A stretch of DNA of 64,000 nucleotides, from the NCBI RefSeq assembly GCF_007570825.1, contig NZ_SUNB01000001.1, positions 2,294,001 to 2,358,000 on the forward strand, in the 5' to 3' direction. Shown here one piece after another: positions 44,724 through 54,931 of the stretch (positions within the stretch are counted from its first letter, which is position 1; every line of letters begins with the position of its first letter). Below the pieces are notes generated by a model. The model did no database searches. It had not been told where the DNA came from and saw nothing but the letters and a program-made list of their open reading frames with translations. A program made the translations under genes and the position numbers. The stretch comes from Pleionea sediminis. GTDB taxonomy: Bacteria > Pseudomonadota > Gammaproteobacteria > Enterobacterales > Kangiellaceae.

Positions 44724-46166
44724 TTAATATTTGATACACACATTTTTCGGTTCGGTGAAAAAGCGCATGGCTTCTTCACCACCTTCTCGACCAACGCCTG
44801 AAGATTTCATGCCGCCAAACGGAGTTCTCAGATCCCGTAATAGCCAACTATTAATCCATACGATGCCAAAGTCTAATTGTTTGGCAAGACTATGGCAGCG
44901 GGTTAAATTATTGCTCCAGATTGAAGTTGCAAGTCCATAGTCTGTTCCGTTGGCAAGTGATAAGGCTTCTTCATCTGAATCAAAAGGTTGTATTGTGCAA
45001 ACAGGACCAAAAATTTCTTCTTGGTTCGTTCTGCAGTTTAACGTTAAACCCTCTATCACTGTTGGCTCGACAAAAAAGCCATATTCGCATCGACCATCCA
45101 GAGTCACTTGTTTTCCGCCAGTTAAAACGGTTCCACCTTCTTGTTGTGCAAGTTCAACATAAGATAAAACTTTTTTCATATGTGGTTTAGAGACGAGTGC
45201 ACCGTGTTGAGTTGCTTTTTCTAAAGGGTCACCAATTTTTAATTGCTTAACTTTTTCAATAAAAGCATGTTTAAATTTATCGTAGATGCTTCGTTCGATA
45301 TAAATACGAGAACCGCATAGACAAATTTGTCCTTGATTTGAAAATGCAGATCGAACAACTTCGTTGACAGTTCGATCGAAGTCACAATCAGCAAAGACTA
45401 AAGTGGGATTTTTTCCACCCAGTTCCAAAGATAATTTTTTAAACATCGGTGCGGCAGTCGCAGCGAGTTTTTTTCCTGTTGCTGTTCCGCCCGTAAAGCT
45501 GATGGCTTTAATCTTTTTGTGTTCTACTAACAGCTGTCCAATATTTGGACCACTACCATGTAAAATATTAATGACTCCCTTAGGTATGCCGACATCATGA
45601 CAAATTTTCGAAAATAGATAGGCTGTCATTGGTGTCACTTCCGAAGGCTTTGCAACGACGGTATTTCCACTAGCCAATGCGGGTGCGACTTTCCAGGTAA
45701 ATAAATACAATGGAAAATTCCATGGTGAAATGGTTCCAACAACGCCAATGGGATCTCTTAATGTGTAATTGACACCTGTTTCTCCCATGTTATGGCTTTC
45801 ACTGGAAAACTGAGTGCAGGCATTGGCAAAAAAGCGAATGTTAGCGGAAGCACGGTAGCTATCGACGGCTTTGGCAAAGGCAACGGGTTTTCCATTGTCA
45901 ATTGCTTCTGCTTTTGCGAGTTGATCGCCGGCTGCTTCAACAGCATCGGCTAATTTATGCATTAATCGCGAGCGATCTTCGGTCGACATTGCTGACCACT
46001 TAGGAAAGGCCTTTTCTGCAGCCTGAACAGCTTGCTCTAAGTCTGATTTATCAGACTCGGGAATTTTTGAATAAACATTTCCGGTTGCAGGCTCAATATT
46101 ATCAAGGTACTCGCCACTCGCAGGTGCGCAAAACTCACCGTTTATATAATTTTCAATATACTTCAT
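44724..46166 (-). CDS. aldehyde dehydrogenase, ALDH8/2-aminomuconic-semialdehyde type
   Basis: The start is set at 46166 (MKYIENYINGEF); a longer frame would overlap the SDR gene. NAD-dependent ALDH with ISPWNFPLYLFTWKVAPALA, the catalytic Glu in LSLELGGKNP, and the Cys in FSNQGQICLCGSRIY. The text runs closely parallel to human ALDH8A1 and bacterial 2-aminomuconic or 2-hydroxymuconic semialdehyde dehydrogenases, including the end GGMKSSGVGREGG. In the 3-hydroxyanthranilate route this enzyme acts just before the RidA-type deaminase coded at 31.3 kb, so it is probably the missing kynurenine-pathway step. Confidence 0.88.
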   Translation of the reverse strand: MKYIENYINGEFCAPASGEYLDNIEPATGNVYSKIPESDKSDLEQAVQAAEKAFPKWSAMSTEDRSRLMHKLADAVEAAGDQLAKAEAIDNGKPVAFAKAVDSYRASANIRFFANACTQFSSESHNMGETGVNYTLRDPIGVVGTISPWNFPLYLFTWKVAPALASGNTVVAKPSEVTPMTAYLFSKICHDVGIPKGVINILHGSGPNIGQLLVEHKKIKAISFTGGTATGKKLAATAAPMFKKLSLELGGKNPTLVFADCDFDRTVNEVVRSAFSNQGQICLCGSRIYIERSIYDKFKHAFIEKVKQLKIGDPLEKATQHGALVSKPHMKKVLSYVELAQQEGGTVLTGGKQVTLDGRCEYGFFVEPTVIEGLTLNCRTNQEEIFGPVCTIQPFDSDEEALSLANGTDYGLATSIWSNNLTRCHSLAKQLDFGIVWINSWLLRDLRTPFGGMKSSGVGREGGEEAMRFFTEPKNVCIKY

Positions 46167-46230
46167 TTTGTGTCCGCATGATTGTTTGATAAATAAAATT
46201 TTAAGCCCGCAATCGCGATTTAATCGAAAA

Positions 46231-47022
46231 CTACAGACAGCCTGTTCGACCACCATCAACGGGAATGTTTACGCCAGTAACATAGGCAGCTGCTGGTGAC
46301 GAAAGAAAACCAACCACATTTGCAAATTCTGCTGGTTCTCCAAATCGGCGCATCGGAATAATTGACTTTTCTAGTGCCTCGGTTTCTTCAATAGACTTTT
46401 CGAGCTTTGCGGCTTTATTCTTTATAATTGCTTCAAGTCGCACCGTATTAGTTGCGCCAGGAAGTACATTATTTACTGTAATATTAAACTGTCCAAGTTC
46501 GTTGGCTAACGTTTTTGCCCAGTTAGCGACTGCGCCTCGAACAGTATTCGATACCCCAAGGTTTGGTAACGGTTGTTTTACTGAGGTTGAGATGACATTG
46601 ATGATTCGACCATATCCTGCGGATTTCATTGCAGGTAATATTGTTTGAACTAAATTGTGATTATTAATTAGATGCTGATTGAATGCGTCAATGAATGCTT
46701 GTGACTCTGCAAGATGAGCCGGGCCAGGTGCGGGACCTCCGGTGTTGTTTATAAGTATTTCAAAGCTATTGACTGAATTTAAGTGTGATTCGATCGTTTC
46801 TTTTACCTGAGCTGTCTTTGAAAAATCAGCTGTAATCACAAAATGAGTTTGGCCTTTTGAAGTGTCTAAAGTACTTTTTACTTCTTCCAATTTTTCTGCG
46901 TTTCTGGCAAACAAAGTAACGTTAGCGCCTTGAGCTGCAAGTTGTTGAGCAATTGCTTTTCCAATACCCTGACTACTGCCACAAACCAACGCGTGTTTTC
47001 CAGAAATATCTAAGTTCATCAT
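46231..47022 (-). CDS. SDR family protein lacking the usual Tyr-Lys catalytic pair
   Basis: A Rossmann-fold protein of 263 residues. NAD(P) binding shows as VCGSSQGIGKAIAQQLA, with NNTGGPAPG in place of the usual NNAG. Taking Ser145 (INVISTS) as the catalytic serine, the Tyr position 13 residues on is Ser158 and the Lys position is Arg162 (VSNTVRGA), so YxxxK is absent. This SNxxR form recurs in a subgroup of SDRs. It lies 64 bases upstream of the ALDH gene, same strand, so it probably serves the same catabolic route, perhaps as a non-classical reductase or hydratase-like enzyme. The start could be either of two adjacent ATGs. Confidence 0.82.
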   Translation of the reverse strand: MMNLDISGKHALVCGSSQGIGKAIAQQLAAQGANVTLFARNAEKLEEVKSTLDTSKGQTHFVITADFSKTAQVKETIESHLNSVNSFEILINNTGGPAPGPAHLAESQAFIDAFNQHLINNHNLVQTILPAMKSAGYGRIINVISTSVKQPLPNLGVSNTVRGAVANWAKTLANELGQFNITVNNVLPGATNTVRLEAIIKNKAAKLEKSIEETEALEKSIIPMRRFGEPAEFANVVGFLSSPAAAYVTGVNIPVDGGRTGCL

Positions 47023-47107
47023 TTAAATTTACCGTGATCATTTTATGGATCCGGTATTCTGAATTATTCACTAGGATAAATCTAGAGGGAACGAGGAGTG
47101 GTCAGAC

Positions 47108-48343
47108 TTAAAATAGCTCGACGTTATCTTCTGACTCACTATTTGATGTGGAGGATTCTCCAGAATCTTTCTGACCACTGGCTTGCTTAAACTTATTGAC
47201 TTGTTCATCAAGAGACCCTGAATACGTCATCAGCCCTTGCATGTGTTGAATGAGAATTTGAATTCGTTTATTGGTGTCTTCAGAGAGTCGCTCGATGGTT
47301 TCACCAATTGTGTTGATGTTATTGGTGGCGTCAGATTGTTGTTTGGATGAACTTGCAATTTCTTCAGCCATCGTGCTTATCGTAACAATACTTTCGTTAA
47401 TCTGTTCCATCGACTTTTGAGTTTGCTGTAAACTATCGAGCATATTAAATGTTGTATCGGTCGCTTCATCAACCTGCCGCATCAAGCTTTCGTTAACCTC
47501 CAGGTTTTCAGAAAGTTCCTTTGTGATTTCATCAGCGGATAATTGTGTTTTTTGCGCCAGATTTCTCACTTCATCTGCAACCACGGCAAATCCACGTCCG
47601 GCTTCTCCGGCACGAGCTGCTTCAATCGCTGCATTGAGTGCTAATAAATTTGTTTGGTCTGTTATGTTTTTTATCATATCAACCATTTTCAACATGGACT
47701 GACTTTTGTCGTTGAAGCCACTCATTTTGTCACGCAGCGCTTTCATCTGTTCGCCCATAGTCTGTGCGATATTGGATGTTTGTGCCATCTGACCACTGCC
47801 TTCACTACTGGCCCTTTGAGCCTCAGAAACTGCATTGGCTGTTTTTTCGGAATTGTGAGCGATTTCTTGGGCTACACCACTAACTTCTGATACTGATTTA
47901 ATCGTTAAACGGCTTAAATGAAAGCTGGTTTGTGTATTTCCTGTTAAGCCACTAATTTCATGCTCTGCTTCAATTATTTTGCTGTTAACGAGTGCAGCAA
48001 CCTGGCTAACGTCCATCAACAAATTTTGCGTATTGTTAAGCATGCTATTTAAGTGAGTTGCTAACTCGGCATTTTCATCATGTGCATCTATTGTTACTCG
48101 CTCAGTAAATGATGATTTTTGCGTTGAAACTTTATCTAGGACCATGATGATTTGATCGTGGCCTCTGGATTTTGATTTTATCAGTGATAGCACCATCGTA
48201 ACGGTAAGCGCAGTAAGCACCAAGCTTGTAGCAAATATGCTTGTCGGAAATGATTCACTAGACTCAAAAAGAGCAAAGAGCAGGAAGGCGCAATTGGCCA
48301 GAACAAGAATAATAACTAAACCCACTCGATGGAGTAACTTCAT
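47108..48343 (-). CDS. methyl-accepting chemotaxis protein without a periplasmic sensor
   Basis: 411 residues with two N-terminal membrane helices ([20 protein letters not shown] and [20 protein letters not shown]) separated by only about ten residues, so there is no external ligand domain. The signalling domain has the hairpin tip [20 protein letters not shown] followed by [16 protein letters not shown] Ser/Glu-rich tail ends in NVELF. Signals presumably come from the membrane or a partner protein. No che genes are adjacent. It does not match the remnant at 26.9 kb closely. Confidence 0.9.
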   Translation of the reverse strand: MKLLHRVGLVIILVLANCAFLLFALFESSESFPTSIFATSLVLTALTVTMVLSLIKSKSRGHDQIIMVLDKVSTQKSSFTERVTIDAHDENAELATHLNSMLNNTQNLLMDVSQVAALVNSKIIEAEHEISGLTGNTQTSFHLSRLTIKSVSEVSGVAQEIAHNSEKTANAVSEAQRASSEGSGQMAQTSNIAQTMGEQMKALRDKMSGFNDKSQSMLKMVDMIKNITDQTNLLALNAAIEAARAGEAGRGFAVVADEVRNLAQKTQLSADEITKELSENLEVNESLMRQVDEATDTTFNMLDSLQQTQKSMEQINESIVTISTMAEEIASSSKQQSDATNNINTIGETIERLSEDTNKRIQILIQHMQGLMTYSGSLDEQVNKFKQASGQKDSGESSTSNSESEDNVELF

Positions 48344-48413
48344 AATCCCTTTTTTGATTTCGAATATTTTAGGTTAAGTGTAGTCTGAATAGGCTATGAA
48401 GCAATAATTAGCG

Positions 48414-48443
48414 CTTTGGTCTCGCTAATTAACGAGACCAAAG
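48414..48443 (-). terminator. hairpin after hemL
   Basis: CTTTGGTCTCG / CGAGACCAAAG, a perfect 11-bp stem with an 8-base loop, 52 bases past the hemL stop. No T-run follows, so termination is likely but not certain. Confidence 0.6.
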
Positions 48444-48494
48444 TACAAATGCAGGTGATTAAATAAGATTAGCTTTGATTTACGCGTCTTTTCT

Positions 48495-49772
48495 TTATAG
48501 CTTGGATAACGCTTCTTTCGCGGTCGTCAGGGTTTTGTCTAATTGCGTTTGTGTGTGTGCTTTTGAGACAAATCCTGCTTCAAATGCGGAAGGGGCCAGG
48601 TATACGCCTTCATCGAGCATAAGATGGAAGAATTTTTTGAACCTCTCGATATTACCACTCGCAACTTGTTGATAAGTAGTAACTTTACTTTCCTCGGTGA
48701 AGAAAAATCCAAACATGCTGCCGACATGATTGGTGGTAAAGGGAATGCTGGCTTCATCAGCCAAAGATTGCATTTCCGCCGTTAAGCTTTTTGTGTACTG
48801 GTAAATGCTGTCGAAAAAGTCCGGGGTTTGCATTAACTGAAGAGATGCTAGCCCAGCTGCCATGGCGACGGGGTTACCGGATAAGGTACCCGCTTGATAA
48901 ACTGGCCCGGAAGGCGCCAGGTGTTGCATAATTTCTTTTTTACCGCCAAAAGCACCAACAGGCATTCCGCCGCCGATAACTTTGCCGAGCGCAGTTAAGT
49001 CGGGAGTAACATCGAAGAGGGCTTGTGCGCTACCTGTCCCTACTCGAAAGCCGCACATGACTTCGTCGAAAATAAGAACCGATTTATATTCGTCGCAGAG
49101 TTTTCTTAATCCAGCCAAGAATCCATCGACTGGTGGTATGCAGTTCATATTTCCGGCAATCGGTTCAATGATGACCGCAGCGATATCATCTGAGTGAGCT
49201 TTCATCAGCGACTCGACGCTCTTAAGGTCATTAAATGTCGCGGTTAGGGTATGTTTGGCAAAATCAGCCGGAACACCGGGTGATGTAGGCTCGCCCAGCG
49301 TTAGCATTCCGCTACCAGCTTTGACAAGCAAGCAATCAGCGTGGCCGTGGTAGCACCCTTCAAATTTGATGATTTTGTTTTTACCACTGAAACCGCGGGC
49401 CAATCGAATTGCCGACATAGTCGCTTCGGTTCCAGAATTGACCATTCTTACTTGGTCCATTGAGGGTATCATTTGGCAAACTTGTTCGGCCATTTGTATT
49501 TCAATTTCCGTGGGCGCGCCGAAGCTCAAGCCATTTTCTGCTGCCTTAATAACGGCTTCTCGAATAGTCGGATGATTGTGTCCGTGGAGCATTGGTCCCC
49601 AGGATAAAACATAATCGATGTATTCTTTACTGTTGGAGTCATAAACGTAGGGGCCGTCGGCTCGTTTGATAAATACAGGATCGCCGCCAACGCCATTGAA
49701 GGCTCTTACCGGAGAATTGACTCCGCCAGGAATGTACTGCGTTGCTTTTTGGTATAAATTTTCATTACTCAT
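48495..49772 (-). CDS. hemL: glutamate-1-semialdehyde 2,1-aminomutase
   Basis: HemL makes 5-aminolevulinate from glutamate-1-semialdehyde, the C5 route to haem. Marks: [48 protein letters not shown] and the PLP Lys in [18 protein letters not shown]. The 425-residue length is typical. It lies on the same strand as pyrB and hemJ, though the 101-base and 176-base gaps suggest separate promoters. Two haem-pathway genes (hemL, hemJ) thus flank pyrB. Confidence 0.97.
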   Translation of the reverse strand: MSNENLYQKATQYIPGGVNSPVRAFNGVGGDPVFIKRADGPYVYDSNSKEYIDYVLSWGPMLHGHNHPTIREAVIKAAENGLSFGAPTEIEIQMAEQVCQMIPSMDQVRMVNSGTEATMSAIRLARGFSGKNKIIKFEGCYHGHADCLLVKAGSGMLTLGEPTSPGVPADFAKHTLTATFNDLKSVESLMKAHSDDIAAVIIEPIAGNMNCIPPVDGFLAGLRKLCDEYKSVLIFDEVMCGFRVGTGSAQALFDVTPDLTALGKVIGGGMPVGAFGGKKEIMQHLAPSGPVYQAGTLSGNPVAMAAGLASLQLMQTPDFFDSIYQYTKSLTAEMQSLADEASIPFTTNHVGSMFGFFFTEESKVTTYQQVASGNIERFKKFFHLMLDEGVYLAPSAFEAGFVSKAHTQTQLDKTLTTAKEALSKL

Positions 49773-49873
49773 AGTTAAGAATTATCTTGTGTTGTTCGTG
49801 TTTAGTTTTACGGTTAATCGCGCTTCTACAGTTAAAGCGTTTTATTTTTGTTCATCAGCAAAAGGTTTATTCA

Positions 49874-50887
49874 TTATTTGGTTAACCCATTAAACCAGTT
49901 GACTGGGCGCTCATATTTCACCAATTGATTCTCAACTCCTAAAATGCATGCAAAGAGAGCCATTCGGACGAGAATTCCATTATCGGTTTGTCGAAAAATT
50001 GCGAGTCCGGGTTCGAAGTTAAGGTCATTGTCGAGCTCATTGGCATCATTTCGAGAATCGCGGGGTAGTGGGTGCATAATGACTGCGTTTGGCTGACAGT
50101 GTTCAAAATAAACTTTCTTATTGAGCCTGAAATATCCGCGATAGCGATTAGCTTCTTCTTGAGTTGCAAAGCGCTCTTCTTGAATTCGGGTCTGATAAAT
50201 AATATTGGCTGAAGGTAAGCCGTCGTCCAGTTTATCGCTGACGTAAACCTGATGACCTGCATTTTCTAACATATCAACGTATTCTGTTGGCATAGCGAGA
50301 GCTTGTGGTGAGACCAATTGAATTTTTAGACCCGAATATAAAGATAATAAACTGGCCAGTGAGTGCACTGTTCTTCCATGCTTTAAGTCGCCTAGCATTG
50401 TTAAGCTTAAATCTTGCATCGATTTTTGTTGAGTCGCGAGTTCTTGTTTAATCGTGAATAAATCAAGGAGAGCCTGAGTTGGATGCTCATTCGGACCATC
50501 ACCGCCGTTAATAACGGGGACGCGACTGCCAACTGCAAATTCCGCTGCAGAGCCAGCATCTGGATGACGCATACAAATGATGTCGCTATAACCTGATAAA
50601 ACTTGTGCAGTATCGTAAAGTGACTCGCCCTTTGCCAAAGCGGATGAAGAGAGGCCTGTCGTTTCTCTGACTTCGCCGCCAAGTAAATTGAATGCGCAGC
50701 CAAAACTGACTCGGGTCCTGGTGCTGGGCTCAAAAAACATATTTCCTAAAATGGCACCTTCTAAAACACGAGTAACTTTTTTGCGAGTTGCATATGGCCG
50801 CATGGCTGATGCGACGTCAAAAAGCTGATCGATAAGTTCCAAGTCGAAATCGCGCACCGATAAAATATGCCGGCCTTTAAGAAACAT
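49874..50887 (-). CDS. pyrB: aspartate carbamoyltransferase, catalytic chain
   Basis: The first committed pyrimidine step. Carbamoyl-phosphate and aspartate sites are visible: FFEPSTRTRVSF, GESLYDTAQVLSGYSD, DGPNEHPTQALLDL and the late MHPLPRDSRN. At 337 residues it is longer than E. coli PyrB (about 311). No pyrI regulatory chain or pyrC-like pseudo-subunit is adjacent, so allosteric control by CTP through PyrI is not supported here. The 176-base leader shows no obvious pyrimidine attenuator to me. Confidence 0.96.
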   Translation of the reverse strand: MFLKGRHILSVRDFDLELIDQLFDVASAMRPYATRKKVTRVLEGAILGNMFFEPSTRTRVSFGCAFNLLGGEVRETTGLSSSALAKGESLYDTAQVLSGYSDIICMRHPDAGSAAEFAVGSRVPVINGGDGPNEHPTQALLDLFTIKQELATQQKSMQDLSLTMLGDLKHGRTVHSLASLLSLYSGLKIQLVSPQALAMPTEYVDMLENAGHQVYVSDKLDDGLPSANIIYQTRIQEERFATQEEANRYRGYFRLNKKVYFEHCQPNAVIMHPLPRDSRNDANELDNDLNFEPGLAIFRQTDNGILVRMALFACILGVENQLVKYERPVNWFNGLTK

Positions 50888-51063
50888 AAAGAGTTAACCT
50901 CAACTAGATAGGAGATGCGTTTGAGGCGCTATTTTAGACGTTTTTTAGTGGAAAGTCTTTCCCGGCCGATGAGTTATTTTCTCTTCTCATGCGCCACGTG
51001 AAAAGTAAAATTCGCTATCAAACAGTTGAGAAAATGAGCAAAATAGCAGGCAAAGCTTACTCA

Positions 51064-51504
51064 CTAGTAGGGTTTAACTACCGCTAAAATGACTGCGGCA
51101 AATAAAACTAAAACAGGAAACTCATTAAAATAGCGGAAAAAAACATGGGATTTATTGCACTTATTTTCTTCGAGAAGCTTTCGATAATGACCACATACGA
51201 AGTGATAAGCGACTAGCAATGCGATGAGCACCATTTTTGTGTGAAACCATCCCGCGGCTTTCAGGTAACCCCAACTTACGATAGTGAGTAAAGTACCGAA
51301 GATAATAGTAAGAACCATGAACGGCGTAATGAATCGGTAGAGCTTCCTGGCCATTATGTTGAGGTGATCTTTAACCTCTTGGGAGTCGGTAAGCTGAATA
51401 TTGACGAAGATTCTAGGCAAATAAAAAATACCAGCAAACCAACTGACGATGAATATTAAATGAAGTGCTTTAAGCCACAGGCTGTACTCTATTAAAAACT
51501 GCAT
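51064..51504 (-). CDS. hemJ: protoporphyrinogen IX oxidase HemJ
   Basis: A 146-residue protein with four membrane helices. The conserved His is in LWLKALHLIFIVSWFAGIFYLPR (helix 1) and the Lys in GWFHTKMVLIALLVAYH (helix 3), both needed for haem binding and activity in known HemJ proteins. It ends with YFNEFPVLVLFAAVILAVVKPY. The start overlaps the stop of the CLC channel gene by one base. HemJ replaces HemG/HemY here as the step before ferrochelatase. Confidence 0.93.
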   Translation of the reverse strand: MQFLIEYSLWLKALHLIFIVSWFAGIFYLPRIFVNIQLTDSQEVKDHLNIMARKLYRFITPFMVLTIIFGTLLTIVSWGYLKAAGWFHTKMVLIALLVAYHFVCGHYRKLLEENKCNKSHVFFRYFNEFPVLVLFAAVILAVVKPY

Positions 51505-53252
51505 TAATTTGCTTTTGTTGTTTTGTAGCTGTAGTGCGACTCTATGGCATCTCGGGTGATAACTCCATATATTTTTTCGGTCATTGGGGCTGTTGTTCGA
51601 AATACATAGGCAGCTTGATTGCCATCACGCTCAAGAGTATCGAGCACTTCTTCCAAAGTCGCTTGCAAATAAACAGAAGAAATATTTTGTCTGTCGGCAG
51701 GAATTTTTAGCAAATCGATAGATTTAGGCATGGCTTCTTCGGAAGATTCCAGTTCTATCATGTAACGTGCAAGATCGTTTGCTGACATCAGTGATATGGG
51801 GACATTGTCTTCTCGGATGAGTAACCAGCGTGGTTGATTTTCGAGAATCTGGGCGGCATCCAGTAAACGGATGTGGCGATCGTGAACTGCTATTGAGCGA
51901 TCCATGGTGCCAGCGACACCAACACGGCGCAAAAACTGAGTTAATGGATTGAATTTAATAGTCATGCCCTTCGCATTCATAGTGCTCTGGAACATCGATT
52001 TTTGTTTAAATACTTGTGAAACCATCAAGTTAGCAACAACCACTGAGAACATACCCGGCAAAATAATTCCAGGATTTCCTGTTAATTCCAGAAGCGCCAT
52101 CAATGCTGCCAATGGTGCTTGCAGGGTTGCGCTCATCATTGTTGCCATGCCAACCATCGCGTAAAAAGGATAAGACGATGAGTGCTCAGGGAAAAACTGG
52201 TGACCCACGAAGCCAATAATTGCGCCACTCATAGCACCAATAAAGAAACTGGGACCGATAACACCACCAGGCATCGACATTCCCGAACAAAAGATTGTCG
52301 CCACGAGTTTGCCGACTAAACAAAGCACTAACAGTTGCCAACCAAAATCACCTTGAAGAGTTGCGTTAACCGAGTCGTACCCAATTCCCATTATTTGTGG
52401 AATGCCAAGAGCAATAACTCCTACTGCTACACCCGATAGACTGCAACGTATCCAAACAGGCCATTGGTGCGACAGTTTAACCATAGCTGTTGTGCTGTAA
52501 ATAAAGCCGGCGGCCAAGCAGCCAATGATAATTCCCATTAGAAGGAAATAAGGCATTTCCCACAGGGAAACGAGCTCTAATGCAGGCACATCAAATGCAA
52601 CTGCGTTGCCAAACACCGCCCGTGATAAAACAGCTCCTGAAACGGATGCCAATATGACAGGGATGAAGCTTGCAATCGTGTACTCCATCATGATGACTTC
52701 CATGGCAAAAATAACCCCAGCCAATGGCGTATTGAAGCTGGCACTAATGGCGGCAGCGGAACCACACCCCACAAGCACTCGAATACTGTTATTGGGTAGC
52801 TTTAATCGTTGGCCCAGCCAACTGCCGCTAGCGGCACCTAGGTGAATGCCTGGACCTTCACGACCAACTGACATTCCTGAGGCTAGTGTCAGTCCACCAA
52901 CGAAAAATTGAACAAGGGCGTTTTTCCAGGGAAGATACCCCTGATGGAAAGCCATACGCTCCAAAACATGGCTTACTCCCACCGCGCGCCGGTGTTTACT
53001 CAGTTTTTGCAATAGTAATCCGACGAGTAATCCGCCCACAATGGGCATTCCAAGGTGAAAGTGCCAGGATAGTCCTTCGAAGTCGCCCTGGTCTGTTTTG
53101 GGGTGCCAAAGCACGATACCGCTCTCGGTAAATATCCGAAATAAAATGTTGGAGGCACCGGCTAAGATTCCGCTGGCTAGTCCTACAATGGCGAGCAATA
53201 AAATAGCATCGACGCTGCCAAGTCGGAGTCTTAAAGAGTCAATTATTGACAT
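51504..53252 (-). CDS. CLC-type chloride channel/antiporter with CBS domains
   Basis: A 582-residue CLC protein. The gating glutamate is in SVGREGPGIHLGA, the inner helix reads GCGSAAAISASFNTPLAGVIFAMEV and the second selectivity loop is GMSMPGGVIGPSFF. Two CBS domains fill the C-terminus (about 445-575), which usually bind nucleotides and tune gating. The retained gating Glu suits either a channel or an H+/Cl- exchanger, and the proton glutamate cannot be assigned without alignment. It is coupled to hemJ downstream and divergent from the coiled-coil gene. Confidence 0.92.
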   Translation of the reverse strand: MSIIDSLRLRLGSVDAILLLAIVGLASGILAGASNILFRIFTESGIVLWHPKTDQGDFEGLSWHFHLGMPIVGGLLVGLLLQKLSKHRRAVGVSHVLERMAFHQGYLPWKNALVQFFVGGLTLASGMSVGREGPGIHLGAASGSWLGQRLKLPNNSIRVLVGCGSAAAISASFNTPLAGVIFAMEVIMMEYTIASFIPVILASVSGAVLSRAVFGNAVAFDVPALELVSLWEMPYFLLMGIIIGCLAAGFIYSTTAMVKLSHQWPVWIRCSLSGVAVGVIALGIPQIMGIGYDSVNATLQGDFGWQLLVLCLVGKLVATIFCSGMSMPGGVIGPSFFIGAMSGAIIGFVGHQFFPEHSSSYPFYAMVGMATMMSATLQAPLAALMALLELTGNPGIILPGMFSVVVANLMVSQVFKQKSMFQSTMNAKGMTIKFNPLTQFLRRVGVAGTMDRSIAVHDRHIRLLDAAQILENQPRWLLIREDNVPISLMSANDLARYMIELESSEEAMPKSIDLLKIPADRQNISSVYLQATLEEVLDTLERDGNQAAYVFRTTAPMTEKIYGVITRDAIESHYSYKTTKAN

Positions 53253-53459
53253 TCAACGCTCATGTAGACCTTATTTTGGTTATTGTTTGTCAAGCACAAG
53301 TTTTACTTGAGGAACAGTTCGAACTTTAATTATAGTAGGCAACTTATTGATTTGTTGACCGGAACTCTTTGATGCCTAATGAGTCTTTGTATCTGTTACT
53401 CGCCATTAAGCATGCCAGATTTTGTCCGACAAATCAGCGCATTTAGTTGAAGTTTTTAT

Positions 53460-54158
53460 ATGTCAGATCATTTAATTATTACAAAGAAGAGAAGCCCGCT
53501 TTGGTATCTGTTATGGATCGTCATTGTGGTCGTTTTGTTGATTACAGCGTTTTATTTCGGTCGTCTGGATGGACGGGAAGAGAGGCTGGAACTCATTGAT
53601 TCAAAAGACTTATTAGAGCGGCAGGTTGAAGAGTATGCCAATCAAATTACGTCTTTAGAGCAAAAGAATATCATGTTGCAGAGTTCGGCGGATGTTGAGT
53701 CACAAGCCAGCGAAGAGATAATGGAGACCATTACAGCTCTTAAGCAAACGATTGATTCAATGGATACTGAGTTGGCTTTTTATCGGGGCATAATGGCGCC
53801 GGAGAAAGATATTAAAGGATTACATATTTCTGACTTCACACTGAGAGAAGGTATTTCTGAACGAAGCTTTGACTTTCAGTTGGCACTTACTCAAGTAAAA
53901 AAACATGATGTTTTTTTAAAAGGTGATGTGACAATAGTGGTTAACGGCTTGCTTTCTGGGGAACCTAAAGAATATAATTTTAAAGAAATCAGTGGGTTAG
54001 ATGACAAAGATTTTGATTTTACTTTTAAGTACTTTCAGCATATCAAAGGTCAGATAACGCTTCCTCCTGGTTTTGAGCCTAAAGCGATTAGCGTTACTGC
54101 GACAACATCTGGTCGAAAATCTCAAACTGCGACGCGCAAGTTCAACTGGTCTGTTTAG
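53460..54158 (+). CDS. single-pass membrane protein with periplasmic coiled coil (DUF6776-like)
   Basis: 232 residues: a short cytoplasmic start (SDHLIITKKRSP), one membrane helix (WYLLWIVIVVVLLITAFYFG), a coiled coil (about 40-105: LLERQVEEYANQITSLEQK), and a beta-rich end. I recall a matching DUF upstream of bactofilin genes in gammaproteobacteria, which is how it is placed here, 109 bases before the bactofilin. A role in tethering the bactofilin polymer to the envelope is plausible but not shown. Confidence 0.75.
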   Translation: MSDHLIITKKRSPLWYLLWIVIVVVLLITAFYFGRLDGREERLELIDSKDLLERQVEEYANQITSLEQKNIMLQSSADVESQASEEIMETITALKQTIDSMDTELAFYRGIMAPEKDIKGLHISDFTLREGISERSFDFQLALTQVKKHDVFLKGDVTIVVNGLLSGEPKEYNFKEISGLDDKDFDFTFKYFQHIKGQITLPPGFEPKAISVTATTSGRKSQTATRKFNWSV

Positions 54159-54267
54159 AAATAAAAAGTTCTGGTGGGATTCACAAAGTTGAGTAACTTG
54201 GATTGCTCAACTAGGGTGAAATAATGTTAAGCTCAAAAGCATTGTTCTAATCAAAAGGCATGAACTC

Positions 54268-54765
54268 ATGTTTGGAAAAAGTAAAAAAGATAAATCTCGC
54301 GTTCGCCCAAAAGCTGGCGCAGCAGATACTCTCATTACTCGAGATACAAAAATTACAGGCGACATTCAGTTTAAGGGAGTGCTTTATATTGATGGATATG
54401 TCAAAGGGAATATCCAGTCGGAAGAACCTGAAATGTCACTGCTTACTATCGGTAAACACGGTGTTATAGAGGGGCAGGTTGATGTTCCGCACGTTATTAT
54501 TTTAGGCCGAGTTAAGGGTGATGTTTATGCTACAGAGCACGTTGAATTAGAAAGTTCTGCTCATATTGACGGTGACGTCTATTACAAGCTTATCGAAATG
54601 GCTATGGGGGCTGAAGTGAACGGAAAAATGGTTCATCGCGATGATAAGCCTAAACTATTAAATCATCATCGAGAAGCGGGTCCTAAGACTGAGTCTAGCT
54701 CTAAAGTGAACAAATCAGACAAGCCAACAGATACTCCGACAGAAGCTCAAAAAACGGCTTCGTAA
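54268..54765 (+). CDS. bactofilin
   Basis: Bactofilins are small bacterial cytoskeletal proteins that form beta-helical filaments at the membrane and recruit wall enzymes. The core (about 20-125) shows the repeated six-residue beta pattern (ITGDIQFKGVLYIDGYVKGN, then IEGQVDVPHVIILGRVKGDV) flanked by disordered ends rich in Lys, Ser and Thr. The 165-residue length is typical. Envelope genes nearby (coiled-coil protein upstream, anmK and an M23 peptidase downstream) support a wall-related role. Confidence 0.92.
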   Translation: MFGKSKKDKSRVRPKAGAADTLITRDTKITGDIQFKGVLYIDGYVKGNIQSEEPEMSLLTIGKHGVIEGQVDVPHVIILGRVKGDVYATEHVELESSAHIDGDVYYKLIEMAMGAEVNGKMVHRDDKPKLLNHHREAGPKTESSSKVNKSDKPTDTPTEAQKTAS

Positions 54766-54774
54766 TTTTTCTAA

Positions 54775-54799
54775 AAGACTCGAATATTGTTCGAGTCTT
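54775..54799 (+). terminator. hairpin after bactofilin
   Basis: AAGACTCGAA / TTCGAGTCTT, a perfect 10-bp stem with a 5-base loop. The T-run is poor, so this is a moderate call. Confidence 0.55.
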
Positions 54800-54931
54800 A
54801 CCTCTATCTACCGCATTTTACTGAAACCTTCCTCAAGAGAGGCCCTATCTGTTTTGGGGTTATGAATTGCTTGAATCATCAGGGTAATGGCTGGGATAAT
54901 AGGGTGTCGTATAAACTACAGAGCTGAATTT

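Noticed and set aside
46167-46259. N-terminal extension of the aldehyde dehydrogenase
   Set aside because: It overlaps the SDR gene, has a Cys-rich non-family sequence, and the ALDH family start matches the methionine at 46166.
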